From: Asterias amurensis
Taxonomy: Eukaryota; Echinodermata; Asteroidea; Forcipulatida; Asteriidae
Reading direction: 5' to 3'
DNA length: 64,000 nt
Assembly: GCF_032118995.1 (NCBI RefSeq)
Contig: NC_092669.1
Location: 12,634,335 to 12,698,334 of the forward strand
Shown here: in pieces, positions 57,866 through 64,000 of the stretch
Position numbering within the stretch: the first letter of the stretch is position 1
Layout: the number at the start of each line of letters is the position of its first letter
The notes under the pieces: generated by a model
Databases searched by the model: none
What the model saw: only the letters and a program-made list of their open reading frames with translations
Told to the model about the DNA's origin: nothing
Position numbers and translations under genes: made by a program

Positions 57866-58804
57866 TTAAAGACAGTGGACACTAATGGTAATTGTCAAAG
57901 ACCAGTCTTCTCACTTGGTGTATCTCAACCAATGCATAAAATAACAAATCTGTGAAAATTTTAAGTCACCTGGAAGTGGTATTTTTTCAAAATAAAGCTT
58001 TTGTCACTAATATATGTGTTTTGATGAGTGGAATGTGAATAAACAGTTAACTAAGGTTTTAAAAAATCAGTTCTTATGTTACTTACAAATTTAAGAGTAG
58101 ACCCCGACCCGAGAGGGAGCTGTTCGTGACGTCAATCGAGGCAGACTTTGCCTGTAATGCGTAGAGTAAACACAATTGCAAAGTACATGTACGGACCAAG
58201 CCGTGAGTTTGTACGCTTCAAAAAAACATTTTATTTTGTTTTCTGGCAATGCCAACCAGGTGTCTTGCTGCTAAATGCAGAAAAACACTTTTTGAAATGT
58301 ACCAACTCACGACTTAGACGTACAAGTACTTTGCACGTGTGTTTACTATACGCATTGCAGGCAAAGTCTGCCTCGATTGACGTCACAAAAGGGGTAGGCG
58401 GAGTCAGCCCCCTAAACAACTTTATATACTTTTTAAACATATAAATCGTGACAAAAAATTACTGGAAAAATTGTTTTATCGTTCGTAAGCATACACTCTC
58501 ATGTTTGAAAGAAAAAAAAAATCTATTTCCAGGTGACTTTGAGCTCAATCGGCCGTCAAAGTTGCGAGAAAATAATGAAAGAAAAAAACACCCCATGTCA
58601 CACGAAGTTGTGTGCGTTTAGATCGTTGATTTCGAGAAATCAAATTCATGAAAAATTACTTCTTTCTCGAAAACTATGTCACTTCAGAGGGAGCCGTTTC
58701 TCACAATGTTTTATACTATTAACCTCTCCTCATTTCTCGTTACAAAGTCAGGTTTATGCTAACAATTATTTTGAGTAATTACCAATAGTGTCCACTACCT
58801 TTAA
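57866..58804. mobile_element. MITE 'A' with nested foldback element
   Basis: Outer ends TTAA-AGACAGTGGACACTAATGG and AGTGTCCACTACC-TTTAA. The insert, about 57,963-58,539, has ends AAGTCACCTGGAA / TTCCAGGTGACTT and long inner arms GAGGCAGACTTTGCCTG / CAGGCAAAGTCTGCCTC. The MITE reads through at this point in the TN2-TN3 copy (GTGAAAATTTGAGCTCAATC near 20,400). Confidence 0.75.
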
Positions 58805-59226
58805 ACTTCATAGAATGTTTCTCTTATCAAAAGGAAAAGGTTGCACTACTTAATGAACAACCCCATAATGTAATAATGAACCCTTTGCATGCTTCTATTT
58901 CTTGCAAAAACTAATTCCTGCCCGATGGAATGTTTTTACAAAACCACTTATAATAGACAAGCCTGTATCAAGAAAAAAATTTCCCAAAACAACATTTTAC
59001 TACAAAATGCAAAACAAATCATCAATTACAGAGTTGATTTGCAACCAAGTATAATACAGAATTGATCCACTCAATGTCATAATATTGAGAATTGAAAATT
59101 AATGGTTATAATATAAGAACTTTTTAGTGAACAATTTGCATATTTTGGGGATTTAATTTGATTGACATATTTTGATGGTCAGTCCAATCCATGAGACAGT
59201 ATTTGACCAGTATCATCATTATTAGA

Positions 59227-62200
59227 TTATACCTTGTTATAAATCTTCACTGATTTGACATCTGCCACTGCAAGCTGCTGACCATCTGATGTCAATGAGA
59301 TTCCCCAAGGGTAGTACAGACCCTGAGCAATACAGCTGAGAAATCTACCCTGAGTGTCATACTGATGAATATGACCAGTGCCTGACCCATTGCTCACTGC
59401 AATGTAGATAGCTGAGCTGTCACAGCATACACCTCTGCAGGATTGAACTTGTTGACTATTGATCTTTGGATTGATGCTGAATAGTGTAGTACCAGTGATG
59501 TCAACAATGTCTACTTGTTGTCTGTACCCACCACTGACTACAACTCTGTCCTTGCTGTCAATGGCCAAGAAGTGAGGTTTAGTCTGAACTGAAACAGTGT
59601 CAATGAGTGAACCATCATTGGATCTGTGTTTAGTTATAACTGACCTCTTCACATCCCCTACCATGATTGATGTATCCTTCATGATTGCTACACTGAAAAG
59701 GTTCACTGATGTCTTGCCCACTTCACTAGGAGGCACTGTGTGGAATTCAAACATCTTGTTGCCATTCCTAGTGTACATCTTGACAGAGTTGGTCCCATCT
59801 ACAATCACTAACTGATTCTGGAATGCAGCAACAGCCCGAGGTTCTGGAAAACAAAAGAACAAATGGATAGGACCCAATATAATGAATGATGATTCATTTG
59901 TAAACCACAATGTACTTTACATTATTTTGTTTTTTGTACAAATACAAAGATTTTTTTTTTTAATGTTTCCTGTGTTGTAAAAGCTCTTTGAAAGTTGCTT
60001 CCAATTCAACTGTATACAGTCTGCCAGGATAACAATAACAACAATTTCTACTGATCAAGAAAGAAATTGTACTGAATTCATTCTTTTTAACTTTTTTTCT
60101 TCTTCAGATTTTACCTAAATTGCATTTCTTATTGATATTTATTTTAATCATTTTGTATAAACTTCCTTTGTTGGTGTTGGACAGAGGAATGTCAATTATT
60201 CAGAATGACAGCAGCAGAGTGGATTTAGTGATCATGCAGCGGATGAATGTAGTCCTAGTCTACAAGGTACAGTGAAATATCAATAACCATTCAATTTCAT
60301 GACATACAGTTTGACTACCATCCATGGAAACCTTGTATTGATCACAACCAATGCTGTGAGGTTTGGACATTTGAATGGTTGACTTTGGTAAATGTTCTCA
60401 GATTTGTTTGTGGTATTGGATTGGAATAAATCCTTATTTTAAAGGAATACTTTTTGACTGTCAACCTGAAAACCAATCAACAGTACTTTTTAATGTTTCC
60501 TGTGTTGTAAAAGCTCTTTGAAAGTTGCTTCCAATTCAACTGTATACAGTCTGCCAGGATAACAATAACAACAATTTCTACTGATCAAGAAAGAAATTGT
60601 ACTGAATTCATTCTTTTTAACTTTTTTTCTTCTTCAGATTTTACCTAAATTGCATTTCTTATTGATATTTATTTTAATCATTTTGTATAAACTTCCTTTG
60701 TTGGTGTTGGACAGAGGAATGTCAATTATTCAGAATGACAGCAGCAGAGTGGATTTAGTGATCATGCAGCGGATGAATGTAGTCCTAGTCTACAAGGTAC
60801 AGTGAAATATCAATAACCATTCAATTTCATGACATACAGTTTGACTACCATCCATGGAAACCTTGTATTGATCACAACCAATGCTGTGAGGTTTGGACAT
60901 TTGAATGGTTGACTTTGGTAAATGTTCTCAGATTTGTTTGTGGTATTGGATTGGAATAAATCCTTATTTTAAAGGAATACTTTTTGACTGTCAACCTGAA
61001 AACCAATCAACAGTACTTTTTGCGAAGTTACATCTGAGATTTACAACAATACATGTACCTCTGACTAAAATAATTGAAGGGAACTTACTGCTTGATAATG
61101 GAATAGATTTCTTCTGGTGTCCCTTAGTGTCGTAGATTACCACTTTTCTATTCCCGTAGTCTGCCACTGCCATCTCATCCCCAGGTACAGAGGCATCAAT
61201 ATCCAAAGCCCCATTGATTCCTTCATCATACTCCAAACTAAGCTCCCACTTTGGCTTCTTCATAGGCTCCTTCGTACTCAGGTTACCCAGGGAGATGTCA
61301 CAAACATCTGGAGTGAATCTCAGATGGTCAAGGGTCAAATCTATCTTGGGTTGATTTTGATCTCCGAGTAATTTCAAGTCCTTACTGATTGTTGGATAGC
61401 TTGCAAGGAAGTCAGGCACTGATGAATTGGTGCTGACATCTTTGGCAGTCTGCAGTGAATGCTTTATTTGCTGTGAGTTTAGACTCACCGTTTGCTCAAA
61501 TTCCTCCAATTTCTTGTTCCGATCTTTAAGGATAGTTTTTATTTCATCCATGATGCGACTCTCTTGAGCTGTTACCTCAGCCCTGATCTCATCCGCTCTG
61601 TTCTTCACCTCTGCCATGGTTCTCTTAGCTGCAATGTTTAGGTTGTCTTTCATTGTTGAGGCAGTTGCTTGAGATTGATCAAGGTTCTTCAGGGTTTCTT
61701 CAAGGGGAGTAAATAGTTGAGCCAATGACTGTTTATATGTGGATGAGGCTTGGTTGCAGTCAATATACTCATGTTGTGGATTACGGTGATCGATGACGGT
61801 ACAAGCTTGGCAAATCATCATATTACATGTTTTGCAATAAAACCACATCACTTCACCTTCATGAGTTTGGCATTCTGGATGGCGTTTTGGTTTTGTCTTT
61901 TTCATTGCAATCTTCCCTTCACTAATATCTTTCAAAGTCGCTACTGTATGGCTTGCCGATGCTGGAATTTGATTGTGTATTTCATTGCAGTTTGCACAAA
62001 TGATCATGAGGCAGTCACAACAGAAATACGTTGCTTCATTTTTCTCCTTGCATAATTTACAGACCAACTTGCTGTTTGCAGATAAGCTGACCTGCTCCAG
62101 TTGACCTGCAAGACCCGTTAAAATGAAGTTACTCTTGAAATCTTCAACACCCGTCTCAGGAAGTTGTGTCTCCTTTCGACACAAAGGACAAATAAGCATC

Positions 62201-62373
62201 TTTGCATCTTTGTAGTTGGTAGTGTGATATTCAAGTAAACAGTGTTTACAGAAGCTGTGAAGACAGTCTAGTAGTTTGGGTTCCGTGTACTCCTCGTGAC
62301 AAATACTGCACTCCAGATAATCCTTTCTGATTTTCTCTAGAGCTGAACCTTGTGATGGTTTAGAATATGCCAT
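59227..62373 (-). CDS. TN7: TRIM-NHL E3 ubiquitin ligase, 633 aa
   Basis: Exons 61,089-62,373 and 59,227-59,843 give 633 residues. Start MAYSKPS after acceptor TTCATTCAG. RING, B-boxes and coiled coil match TN3 closely (LLEYHTTNYKD, SEGKIAMKKTK). Linker TKEPMKKPKW. Surface sites: GALD and DYGNRK, K-P-R (the codon crossing the intron is AAA here), V-NLF-S, GDVKR, KPHF, the loop GGYRQQ, AVSNGSGTG, YYPWG and ADVKS; also MYTRNG and HTVPPSE. From blade 5 to YYPWG it is the same as TN6. The second intron is 1245 bp, longer than in the other genes because of a 530-bp tandem duplication. Confidence 0.92.
59961..61020. repeat. 530-bp exact tandem duplication in TN7 intron 2
   Basis: 59,961-60,490 and 60,491-61,020 appear identical by eye, both running from TAATGTTTCCTGTGTTGTAA to AATCAACAGTACTTTT. 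The other six genes have one copy of this sequence in the same intron. It is either very recent or an assembly duplication. Confidence 0.85.
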
Positions 62374-62469
62374 TTTGATCTGAATGAAAAAAGAGCACAA
62401 TTAACAAACTAATTAATCAAATATTATAAACCGCACGGGAATCCGACTAGGTAAGTTTTAAATGATATG

Positions 62470-62665
62470 GGTTGAACAAATAAAAGTGGGACTTGAACAA
62501 GCGACCTCCGGAGTAACGTGCCAGCGCTCTACCAACTGAGCTATCTAGCCAACAAAGAGTGACAAACAACACATGGCCTATAGCTCAGTTGGTAGAGCGC
62601 CAGCACATATTATCTGGAGGCCGTTGGTTCAAGTCACACTCAAGTAAATTTGTCTTGGTTCAACC
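62470..62665. repeat. tRNA-like foldback element in TN7 intron 1
   Basis: GGTTGAACAAA left end and TTGGTTCAACC right end. The minus module lost about 10 bases beside the left end. Plus module TATAGCTCAGTTGGTAGAGC with GGTTCAAGTCACAC. Confidence 0.78.
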
Positions 62666-63249
62666 TCAAATAAAAAGAATTAATTCAATTTGCACAAACA
62701 GCTGTTGCTATTCTACATCAAATTGAACCATGCATCGTACATTAGATGGGAATGTAGTGAAACATTAACATTCTAAGTGAAAATGAAGATTTCTTTGATG
62801 TAGCATTTTTCAATCAGCTTTTAAGCAACCATAAGCATCCATTTTAAGTCAATTACAAATAATTTATTACCAATGGGTGGGACTCTTTGGTTCAGCACTG
62901 AATATTGGGGATGCTAAATGACATAAAGAGAACTAGCGTAATCTGATTAAATAGTTGTTAACACTAAGGTTCAAGTATTTTACAATATTTTGTTACAAAG
63001 CGGATCTGCTGCACTTTTCTTGCACATACTTATTTTTGTCTCAGTTTTAGCATAAAAGTAATTTTTGTCTCACTGAGATTATTTTTGTGACTTTGTTTTA
63101 CTATAATTTCTCAAACAACTACACGTCCTCAGCAAGCATAAAACTATGTACTGCACAGACTAAGTGGTATGTGTATACAATCTTAGGCCTGTTTTAAATT
63201 AAGCTGAAGTATTTTAGCAAAGTTGAACCAGTTTGTGATCTGTACTCAC

Positions 63250-63345
63250 CTAAGCACTTAGTACTGTTCAAAAAGATGTCCAAGATACGTCTGCAATCCT
63301 GTCAGAATGTTCACTGAGTTAACAGCAGTCTTATTTCCTGGTAGA
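63250..63345 (-). promoter_or_regulatory. TN7 noncoding first exon and presumed core promoter
   Basis: Donor CTTAG/GTGAGT at 63,250, AACTCAGTGAAC at about 63,309-63,320 and GGAAATAAGACTGC upstream. Confidence 0.5.
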
Positions 63346-64000
63346 ACGCAGGATTCTATCGCAACAAATAGTCACAAAAACACCTGCGTAGCAAGTTTGT
63401 ACTATGTACTGTGCAGGGTGTGTCCACAGTTGCTGGATCAATGTAAAACGTACAACGTACTACTGCAGTACTGTATGTTGACAGTGAACTTCAGTGTCAA
63501 AGGTCAAGGAGCTAGCGATAATGCACGTCTGTTTGTTGTCAGGAGCTGTTATCAGTGAACTTGGCAGTGTACATGGTGTAGACAACTCCATGAGTATACA
63601 ACATAGAATGATGAAGTTGTAAAGAGCGATATGGAAATAAGGCTATTATTACTATAAAAGGTCTGGACCCAATTGCATAGAGCTGCTAAGCACAAAATAG
63701 CATGAAATTTCTTCCTTGGTAAAAACAGGATTACCAACCAAATTTTCATTTGTTGCATATTGCTTGATACTGGTATTCGGCTGCTGTTTGCTAAATCCTG
63801 AAAATCACGTGAAAATTTGGTTGGTAATCCTGTTTTTAACAAGGAAAACATTTCATGCTAAGCAAATTTGTGTGCTTACAGGCTTTACTGAAATTGGGCC
63901 CTGTATGATACAGGAAATATAACTATACACAGGTGCACTTTCATATTTTATTTTAAGTCAGATTATAAAACCATGACTTGTCTCAAATAATTTTGTGATG
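63346..64000. other. Upstream flank of TN7 to the end of the window
   Basis: Promoter-proximal sequence shared with the other units, then MITE C (63,662-63,902; arms GGACCCAATTGCATAGAGC and GGCTTTACTGAAATTGGGCC). No further gene begins before the window ends. Confidence 0.55.

Larger units (their letters stand above)
56393..59226. other. Spacer TN6 to TN7 beyond the Harbinger-like insertion
   Basis: No gene seen. Follows the TN2-TN3 spacer: duplicated upstream sequence, MITE E (57,016-57,390), a 274-bp insertion (57,494-57,767), MITE A (57,866-58,804) interrupted by a foldback element (about 57,963-58,539), then TN7 3' flank without MITE B. Confidence 0.6.

Overview
The window reads as nuclear DNA of a marine deuterostome, most likely an echinoderm and plausibly a sea star. 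It is AT-rich, has spliced genes with GT-AG introns, carries short tRNA-derived SINEs, and is crowded with TTAA-flanked MITE-like elements of a kind I associate with asteroid genomes. The species assignment is recall, not proof. All recognisable genes lie on the minus strand.

Layout. A gene for NOSIP (nitric oxide synthase-interacting protein, a modified U-box E3 ligase) occupies about 0.44-5.93 kb. Five tandem TRIM-NHL genes follow, called TN1 to TN5 here (8.2-11.8, 15.5-19.1, 21.9-25.5, 29.0-32.6 and 36.1-39.1 kb). After a roughly 2.5-kb stretch of mostly non-array DNA (39.6-42.1 kb) comes a second, near-identical NOSIP copy (43.6-48.8 kb) and two more TRIM-NHL genes, TN6 (51.7-55.3) and TN7 (59.2-63.3). 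Sequence from position 1 onward reappears from 42,715 onward, so the window holds a tandem duplication of a NOSIP plus TRIM-NHL block.

Each TRIM-NHL gene has the same structure: a short noncoding first exon with donor GTGAGT; an intron of about 0.9 kb carrying a palindromic pair of tRNA-like sequences; one large exon coding RING, two B-boxes, coiled coil and the first NHL blade; a second intron of about 0.7-1.25 kb; and a final exon coding five more NHL blades. Six genes encode 628-641 aa. TN5 has lost RING and both B-boxes by a clean in-frame deletion and encodes 437 aa.

The most interesting signal is the pattern of difference between paralogs. RING, B-box 2, coiled coil and even introns are close to identical, while a few residues at the same place in every NHL blade (around the P-x-[AG]-[IV] turn and just after the AD/GD motif) are replaced by chemically unrelated residues. 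These positions are expected on one face of the propeller. This looks like a family of E3 ligases with a constant effector part and a diversified recognition surface, a reasonable candidate for an innate-immune or self/non-self recognition array. Mosaic exons, exchanged flanks and empty-site-proven insertions show that duplication, gene conversion and transposition are recent and continuing. Both NOSIP copies lack a recognisable first coding exon in the window.
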